Positions 14,122 to 22,889 of a stretch of DNA of 33,455 nt are shown one piece after another. The stretch is from assembly GCA_017460915.1 (NCBI GenBank), contig JAFUAA010000058.1, positions 1 through 33,455 of the forward strand, read 5' to 3'. Within the stretch, counting starts at the first letter, position 1, and the number at the start of each line of letters is the position of its first letter. The position numbers were made by a program, and so were the translations under genes. This stretch comes from Bacteroidales bacterium. GTDB lineage: Bacteria > Bacteroidota > Bacteroidia > Bacteroidales > F082. Below the pieces are notes generated by a model that was given only the letters and a program-made list of their open reading frames with translations, ran no database searches and had not been told where the DNA came from.

Positions 14122-16440
14122 TTAGTTTTTCTTCTTATATCTCATTAATTCAGCCAACGAGATACCTTTAGGTTCGGCACTCAAATGACCTTTTTTGATG
14201 ATACCTTCATTGATCATCTTATTAAAATCCCATTGTGCATTTTGGTATTCTTCTTCGGGTTCTGTTCCAACTAAGTCAAAAACCACATAGTAAGGCAATG
14301 ATGGCTTGTAGGGAGAATTCCTGTCAAGGTCACACAGTCTTTCCTTTGACATTACCCGTGGACCTTTTGGGCTCAATCTAAGCATGATTTGTGTTCCCCC
14401 ATTGTGCAGTAATACATATTTCGCTGACGAAATCTCATACTTGAGGCGAATAGAACCGTTGCCTGAATCAGTCCGTGTATTGTAAATATGGTTTTTCAAG
14501 ATCCATTTCAGGTGGCTCTCGTTGCGGAAAGAACCCAACAACACATATGTTTCCTCTGGAATCAAATCGCGGTTGCTCCCATACGGTTCAGGCATAGACT
14601 CACTGACAATCGATGGTTCGTTCTTGTAGATCTCGTATGTGTGATATGACATTCGTTCCCGTTGGGAAGCCCTGTTCATCATGTGCTCCAAAATGTCGTG
14701 TAGAAAACGCTCAATTTCCTTTGAGTCTTTTTCAACGCTGTTCGGCGATAAGCAAAAAGCGCCCAAACCAGGCAATACTTCATGAAAGCCTTTCAGTCTT
14801 TTGTTTTCAGAACCAGGATATAGAATGTAGGCGCCACTCGTACGGCGGATAGCGTCTTTGTAGGCGTGCATTTTAAGCAAGTCCACTCGCTTAAATATGC
14901 CTTTTTCTTCCTCTTGCTTTTCATGAATCATCAACAAATCTTCCTCTGAAAGGTCCGTGTCGTCATCCTCAACAGTGTGTGTTTCTTCATGTTCCTTTTC
15001 GTTGATAAGGATTCTGTTTAACTTATATTTCGCATCGAAATGGATATGGACGATAAGGTCTTGCTCTTCCGCCTCGGTTTCCTTGATATTCCCTGGCCAA
15101 ATAGATAATGTGTAGTCGGGACGCATGGCTGTGGTCCAGGAACCGCTTGCGTCTATTTTGTCTGTCATGCCAAAGGTTCGGTTGTAATACAAGCGGACTT
15201 TTAATATTCGGGTAGGTATCCTATAAACTCCGCCAATCATTTTCGTATGACCTTGCTTCAGTTCAAGATTGATATGGTCATTGTCGGTTTTGACCAACTT
15301 CTTTTCGTCTTCCTCCGTCAGTTCCAAACGGAAGGTCTCTTTGACGATATCCAGCAATTTGAAGAATACCCAATACTCGTAAAGTGCGGCCACATTGCGT
15401 TTGCCGGCTTGATAGACGTTGTCGCCGCCTTTCCATGTGATTTGCGCCGCCAATTTCGACATCATCCAGGCTTGCAACACCTCCCGATAGCCCTCTTTGC
15501 GTTGCAAGGCGGGACTGTTCAAGGTCAAGGTCTGCAAGTTGGATACATCCAGAAAAAAACTGCGACTCAACCAGCCCATCAGTTTGTTAGCCGTCAGTTC
15601 GGCTTCGGTTTTCAACCTCGGACTGGCGTTTTTACATTGCTGGATGGTGCTGCAAAACGAAGAAAACGATTGTAACACCAACTTTACGAAACGGTTTTCC
15701 GCCACATCTACGGTGTCTTTTTTGTAAGAAACCGACAATCTTCGCGGAACGCTGCCGATATGGTCTCCTATGAACTCACCTTCATCTAGCGGAAGTCGGT
15801 TCTTGCTGGAAACGATTTGACGCAGTTCCTGTCGCCCCAGCCTTTTTACGGCACAAATATCCTTTTCTATGATTGTCCCCGTCCATTTATGGATGGGATT
15901 GTAAAGAATCTTGTTCAGGGCTTCTTCAAACTCTTCGCTGTCAATCAGCGATTTCATAAAAGCAAATTGTTGATAAAGTGTGCGGCTTTTTTCGTTGGGA
16001 TTGACTTCAAACCGTTGGGTTATCGGAGCACCTTGCATCATTACCAATTCCGTGAAATGACAGGTGATGTCATGAAGCATGGACTTGTAATCGGTTCTGT
16101 AGTCCATTTTGACGGAACGAACCTCAAAGTTAACATCGGCAATTTCGTTTTCTGCCCTGTCAACGACCTTTAATGTCAAGCAGCCAATATAAACTCCAGT
16201 TTTTATCAAGCCTCTCGAAGCATTGCTTTTTGAAGGGCAAACAAGCTCATTCGCTAAAAAAGAATAGCCATTGGGGGTAAATTCATATTCGTATTCTTCC
16301 CCTTCCACCAATTGCCATTTCGATTCACCAGAGGACAAGTCGTTTTCTTCAAAGACCATTGCCTTTGATGACTGCGGGTAAACCATCAGCATCAGATCAT
16401 CCTTGCTGTTCGCCACTGGTATTTTGAGATACTCTGTCAT
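14122..16440 (-). CDS. DUF2357 / PD-(D/E)XK nuclease (McrC-like component)
   Basis: The 772-residue protein has an N-terminal DUF2357 region (about residues 80-350) and a PD-(D/E)XK nuclease core. Core residues visible are E355 in ALYEYWVFF, D442 in RPDYTL, D469 and K471 in HFDAKYK, and the following KMHAYKDAI helix (about 523-531) typical of this family. Such proteins replace McrC as the nuclease partner of McrB-type AAA+ motors and are thought to cut modified or foreign DNA. The nuclease is followed by an extra C-terminal domain of roughly 200 residues that I do not recognise. The gene lies 188 bp after the AlbA_2 gene, with tandem 11-bp repeats between them, and 4 bp before vsr. Confidence 0.85.
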   Translation of the reverse strand: MTEYLKIPVANSKDDLMLMVYPQSSKAMVFEENDLSSGESKWQLVEGEEYEYEFTPNGYSFLANELVCPSKSNASRGLIKTGVYIGCLTLKVVDRAENEIADVNFEVRSVKMDYRTDYKSMLHDITCHFTELVMMQGAPITQRFEVNPNEKSRTLYQQFAFMKSLIDSEEFEEALNKILYNPIHKWTGTIIEKDICAVKRLGRQELRQIVSSKNRLPLDEGEFIGDHIGSVPRRLSVSYKKDTVDVAENRFVKLVLQSFSSFCSTIQQCKNASPRLKTEAELTANKLMGWLSRSFFLDVSNLQTLTLNSPALQRKEGYREVLQAWMMSKLAAQITWKGGDNVYQAGKRNVAALYEYWVFFKLLDIVKETFRLELTEEDEKKLVKTDNDHINLELKQGHTKMIGGVYRIPTRILKVRLYYNRTFGMTDKIDASGSWTTAMRPDYTLSIWPGNIKETEAEEQDLIVHIHFDAKYKLNRILINEKEHEETHTVEDDDTDLSEEDLLMIHEKQEEEKGIFKRVDLLKMHAYKDAIRRTSGAYILYPGSENKRLKGFHEVLPGLGAFCLSPNSVEKDSKEIERFLHDILEHMMNRASQRERMSYHTYEIYKNEPSIVSESMPEPYGSNRDLIPEETYVLLGSFRNESHLKWILKNHIYNTRTDSGNGSIRLKYEISSAKYVLLHNGGTQIMLRLSPKGPRVMSKERLCDLDRNSPYKPSLPYYVVFDLVGTEPEEEYQNAQWDFNKMINEGIIKKGHLSAEPKGISLAELMRYKKKN

Positions 16441-16560
16441 TTACTGTGTTTTTGTGTTGAATCGAGCCAAATCTTACCTAAATTATACCTAATACCTAAA
16501 TTATGTCCGTTTTATACCTAATTATATTTATTTATATGATTATCAAATAATTATAATAAA

Positions 16561-16620
16561 CTATCTAGCCAAAATCTAGCCAAAATCTAGCCAAAATCTA
16601 GCCAAAATCTAGCCAAATCT
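16561..16620 (-). repeat. Tandem 11-bp iterons between the AlbA_2 and DUF2357 genes
   Basis: The unit AAAATCTAGCC is repeated head to tail four times, with a partial or degenerate unit at each end. On the sense strand it reads GGCTAGATTTT. The period is close to one helical turn, so a protein could bind repeatedly on one face. Related CCTAAATTAT/ATACCTAA motifs continue to about 16520. It starts just after the AlbA_2 stop codon. It is a candidate operator array or tandem promoter-like set for the nuclease gene. Confidence 0.8.
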
Positions 16621-16628
16621 CACCTAAA

Positions 16629-18290
16629 TTACTTTTTCTTCTTCGCTTTCCATTTCAACCTATCAAGATAGACAAAGTCTGATTCTTTGAGAAGTTGGAG
16701 CAAATAGCGCAAGGTCCTTTTCTTTGCTTCTACCGATTTACCTGATGACAATGCGACTTGCATATACTCATAAATCTCATTCAGCATAATACCTGTGTCT
16801 CCAGCATCTTCGACAACCTGCTGAAGCATATTCAGTAGTTTGTTCTTGTCTAATCCTTTTTGTTTGGTATATTCTGGCACTTGGTGTGTCTTTTGGGCAA
16901 CGGATTGGGATATGATGTAGTTGGGTTTGTGCCACTCGATAAGTTTCTTGCTCTTCAATATTCTTAATGCTTCCTCTGCGATGGGACGTTTCTTTTGTAT
17001 GGCATCTAGCCAAATGCATTCTTTTAGGGACAAGGAAGCGTCTCGCTTAAGTAAATCCACATATCGTTCATCAATAATCCTTCCGTAAATCTTTACATTC
17101 ACCTCGGGGACATTCTCGTTGATTTCATAATCGGGCATGGGAAAATGGCGTTCTTTCTGCTTGTAGAACATGGTCTGAATGCCGCTACTGACGGTGTCAA
17201 TCATGTTGAAGCTAACCATACCCTTGCACAGACATTCGTTACGATAGAACTTTTGTTGCTTCAATGAGTCGAGGGCGTTTTCCAGCGTTCCAGGGTAGAA
17301 CGTACCTGCGTTTGAGTAAAATAAATAGTCCGGCCCTTCAATGAAATTGATTCGTTGGCAAAGTGTATAATCCTGGTGTGCGATGGCGTTATGCAACACC
17401 TCTCTAATAATGAAGTCATCATATTGCATCAGCTTTTCGGGGAATAGTGTTCCACCAGGCATCTCCCGCATGGTAAGATTGCGTATTTTGCCCAGCACCT
17501 CATCTACGGTTAGGATGAAAGGGATAGTAAAATGCTGATAGTTGATTTTGCGCCCCTCGTCATTCACTAATGTCCATGTGATTTGCGGTATGGCAGGAGA
17601 CAATTTGTATGCTACAGAGGGTTTGCCAAGAAGGAGAAGGGCTCCTCGTGTCAACTTACCGTTGTTCAGTAAACCACTATGTCTGAGGAATTCTTCTGGC
17701 GACCAGCTGTCAACCATTTCCGCGGGTTGTTTGTCATACACTTTCTTGAACTCAATGCGTGCCTTGGCGAGGGCCAATTCATCCAAATCATTCTTGATAG
17801 TCGCATCTTCAATCACATGTGCCGACCAATCGTCAACCGGGCGTTGGTAGCGTATCGCATCGTATTTGTCTTGCGACAGTGGCTCAAGGCTTTCTTCACT
17901 TCGTCCGTAAGCGATTCCCTTCCATTTTGTAACGATATTCCTTGGCGCAGCAGGTATTTGAAACATCAGTACCCGTTTTCCGTCAACTTCGATGGGTATA
18001 ATGTCGCGAAACGTCAATCCTCCTGTTGTATTGGCGGAAATTTCATGCTTGAGAAGTTGTCGTTTGGTATCGTCCATCAAGAATTGGGTCCCCACTACTT
18101 GACGAGCATCGTTAACCCCCATCACTATCCAAGCGAACTCCAAATCACGTAAATTCGCTTCGTTGCTTAAGGCGGAGAAATACTTGCCGAGTTTATCCCT
18201 GTCAAACTGATTTTCAGCCGTTTTGAACTCCGCCACTTCATACTCCACATTGGCGATGAGTTGCTGATATGTTGCTTTGTAGTCTTTCAT
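16629..18290 (-). CDS. AlbA_2 (Schlafen-like) ATP-binding protein
   Basis: From ATG 18290 the protein is 553 residues (a TTG six bases earlier is also possible). The N-terminal AlbA_2 domain shows VAEFKTAENQF, LRDLEFAWIVMGVND and GKRVLMFQIP. The centre holds a HATPase_c_4-like region with FIIREVLHNAIAHQDYTL, where the H-x-D-Y pattern is the family's signature. A winged-helix-like region and the basic tail KWKAKKKK follow. Members are treated as nucleic-acid-binding regulators, and relatives (Schlafen-like) cut RNA. It lies 17 bp after the McrB-like gene, so it belongs to the same operon. Its position between motor and nuclease genes suggests a regulator or accessory effector. Confidence 0.85.
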   Translation of the reverse strand: MKDYKATYQQLIANVEYEVAEFKTAENQFDRDKLGKYFSALSNEANLRDLEFAWIVMGVNDARQVVGTQFLMDDTKRQLLKHEISANTTGGLTFRDIIPIEVDGKRVLMFQIPAAPRNIVTKWKGIAYGRSEESLEPLSQDKYDAIRYQRPVDDWSAHVIEDATIKNDLDELALAKARIEFKKVYDKQPAEMVDSWSPEEFLRHSGLLNNGKLTRGALLLLGKPSVAYKLSPAIPQITWTLVNDEGRKINYQHFTIPFILTVDEVLGKIRNLTMREMPGGTLFPEKLMQYDDFIIREVLHNAIAHQDYTLCQRINFIEGPDYLFYSNAGTFYPGTLENALDSLKQQKFYRNECLCKGMVSFNMIDTVSSGIQTMFYKQKERHFPMPDYEINENVPEVNVKIYGRIIDERYVDLLKRDASLSLKECIWLDAIQKKRPIAEEALRILKSKKLIEWHKPNYIISQSVAQKTHQVPEYTKQKGLDKNKLLNMLQQVVEDAGDTGIMLNEIYEYMQVALSSGKSVEAKKRTLRYLLQLLKESDFVYLDRLKWKAKKKK

Positions 18291-18307
18291 TAACAATGAT
18301 TTTCCCT

Positions 18308-20518
18308 TTACGCCTCCGCAAAACTAGTAAATCCGTTGTCCACCACGGCATGGTACATCCGCTGAATCTTCTCCGCCGATTCGGGATACTTGAAATCAGC
18401 GGTGTTGAAGTCGGCATCTATCTCTTTGGCAACGCCTTCGTTCAGGCAGAGCTTCCACAAGGAGGTGAGCACCGGAACGAGTTTCTTTCTGGAACCGTGC
18501 AGTTTGGGCAGCAGTTTTTGCAGGATGGCCGTGTCTATTGCCATTTCGTCAGCCAAATCTCCTTCGGCAAAGTGCAGGTAACGGCTAATTTCGTTGACGG
18601 TGCGGTAGCTAAATTCGGCATTGACTTTTTTCAGTTCCTTAAAAAATGAGAGCAGAACGGCTTTTTCCTCGTCATTCTTGATTTCAAACTGACTCTTTGC
18701 CCTGTTCACGAAATCCACGGCCATATCGGCGCAAGCCGAATAGGCGTTTTCGAGGTGGATGTCTTTCTTCTCGTTGAGGTATTTCTCCATCTCCTCAGCT
18801 GCAATCTTGAACTCGATTACATTGGCGCGGTCGAGCACCTTGGGGCTGAACATATAGGTGGTTTCGTCCACATTGATGGTGCCGATGATGAAGACGTTCT
18901 TGGGCAAAGGTATCTCTGCGGGGACATCCTCATTGCCATCCCAAAGTTTGATTTTCTCGCCCGATTCCATGGCGCTGAGGAAATCGGCAAAATAGCGTTC
19001 CACCACGCTGAGGTTCATTTCATCGAGAATCAGGAAGTAGGGCTTGGACGGGTCTTCGTTGGCGCGCTTCAGGAGTTGTAGCACGCCGCTTTCGGGCAGC
19101 ACATATTCGTTTTCCTTCAAGGCGTTTGGGTAGCCAAGCAATGGCTCCCTGTTGGTCCAATCCGCCCCGATGGAAACCGTGCAAACCTGCTCCTCGATGT
19201 TCTCGCTCAAGCACTTGGCGAAAGCCAACGCCAGCTGCGTCTTTCCCGAACCCGCCAGCCCGCTGAGGATAACGAAAGGCTTGGCCATCAGCGAATAGGC
19301 GAGGCGTTTGATGAGGGAGGGGGAATAGATTAGGCCGGTGGAGAGGATGCTTTCGATAACTGGAGTTATTTTGAAGATTTGCCTGGGAAGAAAGGATGTA
19401 ATATTGGATTTTTCGGATACTGTCTGCTTTCCTTCACAATCTTCGAATAGTTCACGCGCCTTAAGAAAACAATAATATTGTTTTATAGCATTTGATCTAA
19501 AATACTGGCTAGTTTCATTTGAATCTTTTGCTTTGAAAGCACTATCTTTGGACAACTCCTCAATAATATCCATAATTGATTGTGAGGAAGTGATATCATA
19601 AATACTTGCTATGCTTTTCCATTTTTCAGGCGCATAATCAAATAATTTATCAACTTCAGCAAAGGATACATAACTATTGACAGTGGTTTTGCCAATGATG
19701 AAAGAACTATCTGTTGACCTGTTTGTTTTGACACAATTTGAAAGATATGCTCTAAATTGTTCTTTAATAGTAAACCCTTGGGAATCGTTTGTATTTGATA
19801 TTTCTGAAGGATAGGCTTCCATATCAACTGGTATGTAACGTTTTCCAAGATAAAACACGAAGTCAACTGTTGTTATATGGAAATCATTGTCAGGAAACAC
19901 ATCCGGATTATTGTCTATCAAGGATTTCAACATTTGTTTCAAGCCTTGTGTTTGACTGATGATTGAACATAAACCGTTCATAAACTCAAGAAAAGACTTG
20001 TAAAATACAGGTTTTGAACTGTTTTTCGTTGAAAAATCAGAATCAATGTCTTTAAGAGTTTTATGAAGTTCTTTGTATTTGTAAATGTAGTATTTGTTAG
20101 GATAGCGCAACCATAAAAGCACACTAATGGCTCTCATGTCTTGATAATGATTTTTCCATTTCTCTGGGGCAATAAGCCTCATTTGTTCTGCCTCTGCTTG
20201 ATACGTCGCAATACGTTCCACGACATCCCGACTCTCATCATAGAGCAGCCGGAACATCTTGCGGACTCGTTCTTTGTCAACGGCGACAAATTCTTGAAGC
20301 ATACCAAGTGGAAAATAATTGCCAGAACTCAATAAATTCAAATGTTTTCGAGTTGCCGTTTTGAGCATTTGCCCAAAATCTTCGCTTTCAATGTCCCAAT
20401 TTTTTTGAAAGCATTGTACTGCTTCCCATTTGTATTTTTCGTCTTCCCAAAAAGAAGGCAGAGCTTTCTGGTATTCATTTATGTAGAATTGTAGTTTTTC
20501 TATGTTAAAACTTGCCAT
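18308..20518 (-). CDS. McrB-like AAA+ NTPase of a type IV-like restriction module
   Basis: The start is ATG 20518 (MASFNIEKL); the two codons before it begin with TTG. The first 400 or so residues form a long specificity-like region of unknown type. The C-terminal AAA_5/McrB motor has Walker A GLAGSGKT (about 420-427), Walker B FLILDEMN (about 495-502) and the sensor block IIGTINVDETTYMFSPKVLDRAN. McrB uses GTP to drive translocation by McrBC, which cleaves modified DNA. The nuclease partner is probably the DUF2357 protein two genes downstream. The N-terminal coding part is more AT-rich than its surroundings, as expected for transferred defence genes. A -7 box lies at 20559-20566. Confidence 0.88.
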   Translation of the reverse strand: MASFNIEKLQFYINEYQKALPSFWEDEKYKWEAVQCFQKNWDIESEDFGQMLKTATRKHLNLLSSGNYFPLGMLQEFVAVDKERVRKMFRLLYDESRDVVERIATYQAEAEQMRLIAPEKWKNHYQDMRAISVLLWLRYPNKYYIYKYKELHKTLKDIDSDFSTKNSSKPVFYKSFLEFMNGLCSIISQTQGLKQMLKSLIDNNPDVFPDNDFHITTVDFVFYLGKRYIPVDMEAYPSEISNTNDSQGFTIKEQFRAYLSNCVKTNRSTDSSFIIGKTTVNSYVSFAEVDKLFDYAPEKWKSIASIYDITSSQSIMDIIEELSKDSAFKAKDSNETSQYFRSNAIKQYYCFLKARELFEDCEGKQTVSEKSNITSFLPRQIFKITPVIESILSTGLIYSPSLIKRLAYSLMAKPFVILSGLAGSGKTQLALAFAKCLSENIEEQVCTVSIGADWTNREPLLGYPNALKENEYVLPESGVLQLLKRANEDPSKPYFLILDEMNLSVVERYFADFLSAMESGEKIKLWDGNEDVPAEIPLPKNVFIIGTINVDETTYMFSPKVLDRANVIEFKIAAEEMEKYLNEKKDIHLENAYSACADMAVDFVNRAKSQFEIKNDEEKAVLLSFFKELKKVNAEFSYRTVNEISRYLHFAEGDLADEMAIDTAILQKLLPKLHGSRKKLVPVLTSLWKLCLNEGVAKEIDADFNTADFKYPESAEKIQRMYHAVVDNGFTSFAEA

Positions 20519-20558
20519 AATCAAATTGCTTATTGTTTTTGTATCATTTTCCTGCGAA

Positions 20559-20566
20559 CAAATCTA
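20559..20566 (-). promoter_or_regulatory. Bacteroidota -7 promoter box for the McrB-like operon
   Basis: The minus strand reads TAGATTTG, an exact TAnnTTTG match, 40 bp upstream of the McrB-like start. It suggests the restriction genes can be expressed apart from the ATPase/TOPRIM pair. Confidence 0.5.
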
Positions 20567-20593
20567 TGAATGTATATTTTTTCTTGGGCATAA

Positions 20594-21229
20594 TTATTCT
20601 TTAAAATTTCTCTCCAAAAACCCCTTCAACGCCCCCAAATACTCCACGTCCAAATTCCAGTGTTGGGCGTTCTCATAGTCGCGGTTGGGTTCTTTGATTA
20701 ACTCCTTCTGGCTCTTCGTCTCTCCCAACAATGCCTCAAGATACCCATAAATCTTGGTTTTCTTGGCGGGCGTGGTCAACGGCGGAGGTGTGCGACCGGG
20801 AATATCCAATTTCACAAGTTCCTTTTCGTAGCCTTCCCAACAATCGAAGATAGGCTGGTTGTTCGGATTGATGATGTTTTCCAACAGGTCTTCCAATGCG
20901 CCTGCATCTTTGTCGTTGGGAAGCAGGAACAACTCAAAATCAACGCCATACCGGTCTTTGATGGACAGCAATTCTTTACGACGAGCCTCAATGTTTTCGT
21001 CTGCGTCAAAGATGACCAAATTGATTCCTCCTTGGTCTGAATTAATTCTCATCTGATGTAGATTGATTTCGTAGGTCACTTTATTATAACCTCCGGTTTC
21101 CTTTTTTAGCTCGCCAGTATGAATAATGCTGTTGCTTGGAGCATTTTCCAAAAACAGATGATGATAATAGTCTTTCAGAAACTTTTTATCAGCATCACCT
21201 TCTACGATGATAAGAAACCTTTTCTTCAT
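20594..21229 (-). CDS. DUF3226 TOPRIM-like protein
   Basis: The 211-residue protein has a TOPRIM fold signature. Its N-terminus is MKKRFLIIVEGDADKKFL, with the catalytic-type glutamate E10, and IFDADEN supplies the D75-x-D77 pair. TOPRIM partners of OLD-like ATPases bind metal and cut or nick nucleic acid. Its start codon overlaps the stop of the upstream ATPase gene by four bases (ATGA), which signals translational coupling and usually a shared complex. It resembles the ATPase/TOPRIM pairs of AbiL and PARIS-type systems in layout, with DUF3226 in place of the DUF4276 or DUF4435 proteins. Confidence 0.82.
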   Translation of the reverse strand: MKKRFLIIVEGDADKKFLKDYYHHLFLENAPSNSIIHTGELKKETGGYNKVTYEINLHQMRINSDQGGINLVIFDADENIEARRKELLSIKDRYGVDFELFLLPNDKDAGALEDLLENIINPNNQPIFDCWEGYEKELVKLDIPGRTPPPLTTPAKKTKIYGYLEALLGETKSQKELIKEPNRDYENAQHWNLDVEYLGALKGFLERNFKE

Positions 21230-22302
21230 AACACAACGCTCCTAATTTCAATCTCATTTTCACAAGCTTCTTGTAAACCCTCATGTGTTAGCTTGTATGC
21301 TTGTAGCCCCTTCTTGAGGGTCTTCTCCAGCGTGTACAAGCGTAGTTCACCTTTATTGTGGGGATTCTCTTGAAGCATTTCATTTAGATAAAGCAATGTC
21401 TCTTTGCTATGGGTTGTGGCAAAAATCTGTTTATCAGTGGCAACAGCCAATGTAAACAATGCTTGCCATAGTTTCTTATAAATGGAATAATGCAGGCCAT
21501 TGTCTATTTCGTCAATAAGAAGTACATTTGTCAAAGGATTGGCTGCGCTTGCCACAATGCTCAGGTAGCGGCGAAGTCCGTCGCCCATCATGCTGACAGG
21601 CAGCATTTGAGACATTCCTTCATATCCAATATAGATGTCGTCTGTTAGAATCTCTATGCCATTGATTTGGCTGTCAAAGAGTCTCAGCAAATTGATGATG
21701 GTGTCTTTGCGGTTTCGCTTGAACAACTCGGCCAAATCATTGGCTAAGTTGCTCGTCATCAAGTCGGAAGGAATCAACCATGCCCTCATATTCTCCAAAT
21801 AACCGTCTGCCATTTTTCGATTGACCACCATGCCTTGGGCATTTACTCGTAGCCAACTTTTGAAGTTGTGGTTTGTTGTGCCTTCTGTGACGTCGAAATC
21901 CATTTCCAATGTGTTCACATAGGTCACCGTACTGGCCTGTTGTTGCGGCTCGTTTTTTGGTTCCGCCAACTCGTCAAATACATACGACAAGGTCAATTTC
22001 AAACGCCTATATGTGCCATCAATTAATTCAGACTTGATTTCTGGTGGAAACGCAACATTTAAGTTGTTGAAAAAATACGGGGTTTCTATGAATTTGCTAA
22101 AGGCTTTGCGAGCGCGAACGGCATTGATGGCTTGTGGCAGGTCGGGATTCGACATGCCTGTGAGCATAGCCATGGCTTCCAATATTGAGCTTTTTCCTGA
22201 GTTGTTTTGCCCAAGGAAAACATTGACCCGAGAGAAGTCATCAATCTTTAGATGTTCAATCCCCCTAAAATTATTGATTTCCAGATTTTTGAATCCGTCC
22301 AT
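21226..22302 (-). CDS. OLD-like AAA ATPase (AAA_15/AAA_21), partner of the DUF3226 TOPRIM protein
   Basis: The 358-residue protein is an SMC/ABC-type ATPase. LEINNFRGIEHLKI is the usual opening, GQNNSGKS at 31-38 is Walker A, MMGDGLRR at 238-245 is the signature-like loop, NVLLIDEIDNG at 259-269 is Walker B, and FATTHS is the switch histidine. It lacks a fused TOPRIM domain, which is supplied in trans by the DUF3226 protein. Such split ATPase/TOPRIM modules act in phage defence. The gene has its own -7 box at 22328-22335 and is the first gene of the island. Confidence 0.88.
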   Translation of the reverse strand: MDGFKNLEINNFRGIEHLKIDDFSRVNVFLGQNNSGKSSILEAMAMLTGMSNPDLPQAINAVRARKAFSKFIETPYFFNNLNVAFPPEIKSELIDGTYRRLKLTLSYVFDELAEPKNEPQQQASTVTYVNTLEMDFDVTEGTTNHNFKSWLRVNAQGMVVNRKMADGYLENMRAWLIPSDLMTSNLANDLAELFKRNRKDTIINLLRLFDSQINGIEILTDDIYIGYEGMSQMLPVSMMGDGLRRYLSIVASAANPLTNVLLIDEIDNGLHYSIYKKLWQALFTLAVATDKQIFATTHSKETLLYLNEMLQENPHNKGELRLYTLEKTLKKGLQAYKLTHEGLQEACENEIEIRSVVL

Positions 22303-22327
22303 AATACTCCAAAACTATAAGATTCTG

Positions 22328-22335
22328 CAAAAATA
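22328..22335 (-). promoter_or_regulatory. Bacteroidota -7 promoter box for the ATPase/TOPRIM pair
   Basis: The minus strand reads TATTTTTG, matching TAnnTTTG, 25 bp upstream of the ATPase start. The terminator of the flavin reductase gene lies immediately before it. Confidence 0.6.
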
Positions 22336-22336
22336 A

Positions 22337-22370
22337 GAAAAAAAAGGCAATGCCGATGGTAGCATGGCCC
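22337..22370 (-). terminator. Rho-independent terminator after the flavin reductase remnant
   Basis: On the minus strand GGCCATGC and GCATTGCC pair with one mismatch and are followed by eight T residues. Confidence 0.6.
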
Positions 22371-22385
22371 TTTTTCAGATTTTTT

Positions 22386-22775
22386 TTATCCAAGAATCTT
22401 TTCCGCCTGCGCCTTCAATTGCGCCATCTGCTCGTCGGTGAGCGTCAGCACATCCGTGCTCCAAGCTTCGTCGGGGACGGCGATGCCGATCTGCTCGGGC
22501 AGGACATCGGTTTTGATGAAACTGAGCAGCTCGGTGAGCTTGGCGCGGCAGTCGGCCGTGGCGGCCTTTCCGCCAGCTCCGCTGATGGCCTTGCGGATGC
22601 GGGCCACGGCGGCGGGCTCGGGCTGTTCGAGGTCTTGATTGATTAGCGGCAGGTCGATGAAGTCGAGTTCCGACACTTCGGCATGGTCGCCGATGATTTC
22701 CTTGGCCATCATGGCCAGCTGGCGGTTGAAGGACTTGGCCCTCAATGAGCCGATGATGAAAAGGATCTTTTTCAT
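22386..22775 (-). pseudogene. NAD(P)H-dependent FMN reductase with an internal in-frame deletion
   Basis: The start is ATG 22775 and the frame gives 129 residues. The N-terminus (KILFIIGSLRAKSFNRQL, then DLPLINQDLE) is that of a flavodoxin-like NAD(P)H-dependent FMN reductase. The C-terminus (ADCRAKLTELLSFIKTDVLP to LKAQAEKIL) is also typical. Between AAVARIRKAI and SGAGGKAATA the central part is missing, roughly 50-60 residues compared with the usual 180 or so. The lost part includes the PxYNxSxPGxLKNxLDW segment that packs against the flavin. The product is probably inactive. A -7 box (TATTTTTG, minus strand, 22801-22808) is intact. Confidence 0.72.
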
Positions 22776-22800
22776 AGGTTTAGGTACTTGTTGCAAGATA

Positions 22801-22808
22801 CAAAAATA
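22801..22808 (-). promoter_or_regulatory. Bacteroidota -7 promoter box for the flavin reductase remnant
   Basis: The minus strand reads TATTTTTG, 25 bp upstream of the ATG at 22775. Confidence 0.55.
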
Positions 22809-22860
22809 GCGATTTTTGCGAAAATTCCATCCCAAATGCTCCACATTCAAATTAATTCCG

Positions 22861-22868
22861 TACTTTTG
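22861..22868 (+). promoter_or_regulatory. Bacteroidota -7 promoter box for the DUF177-rpmF operon
   Basis: TACTTTTG matches TAnnTTTG, 21 bp upstream of the ATG at 22890. Confidence 0.65.
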
Positions 22869-22889
22869 CACCCCGATTTTTAGGCAGAT

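Noticed and set aside
16561-16620. Iterons of a plasmid or phage replication origin
   Set aside because: No replication initiator gene is nearby and the array lies inside an operon between two defence genes.
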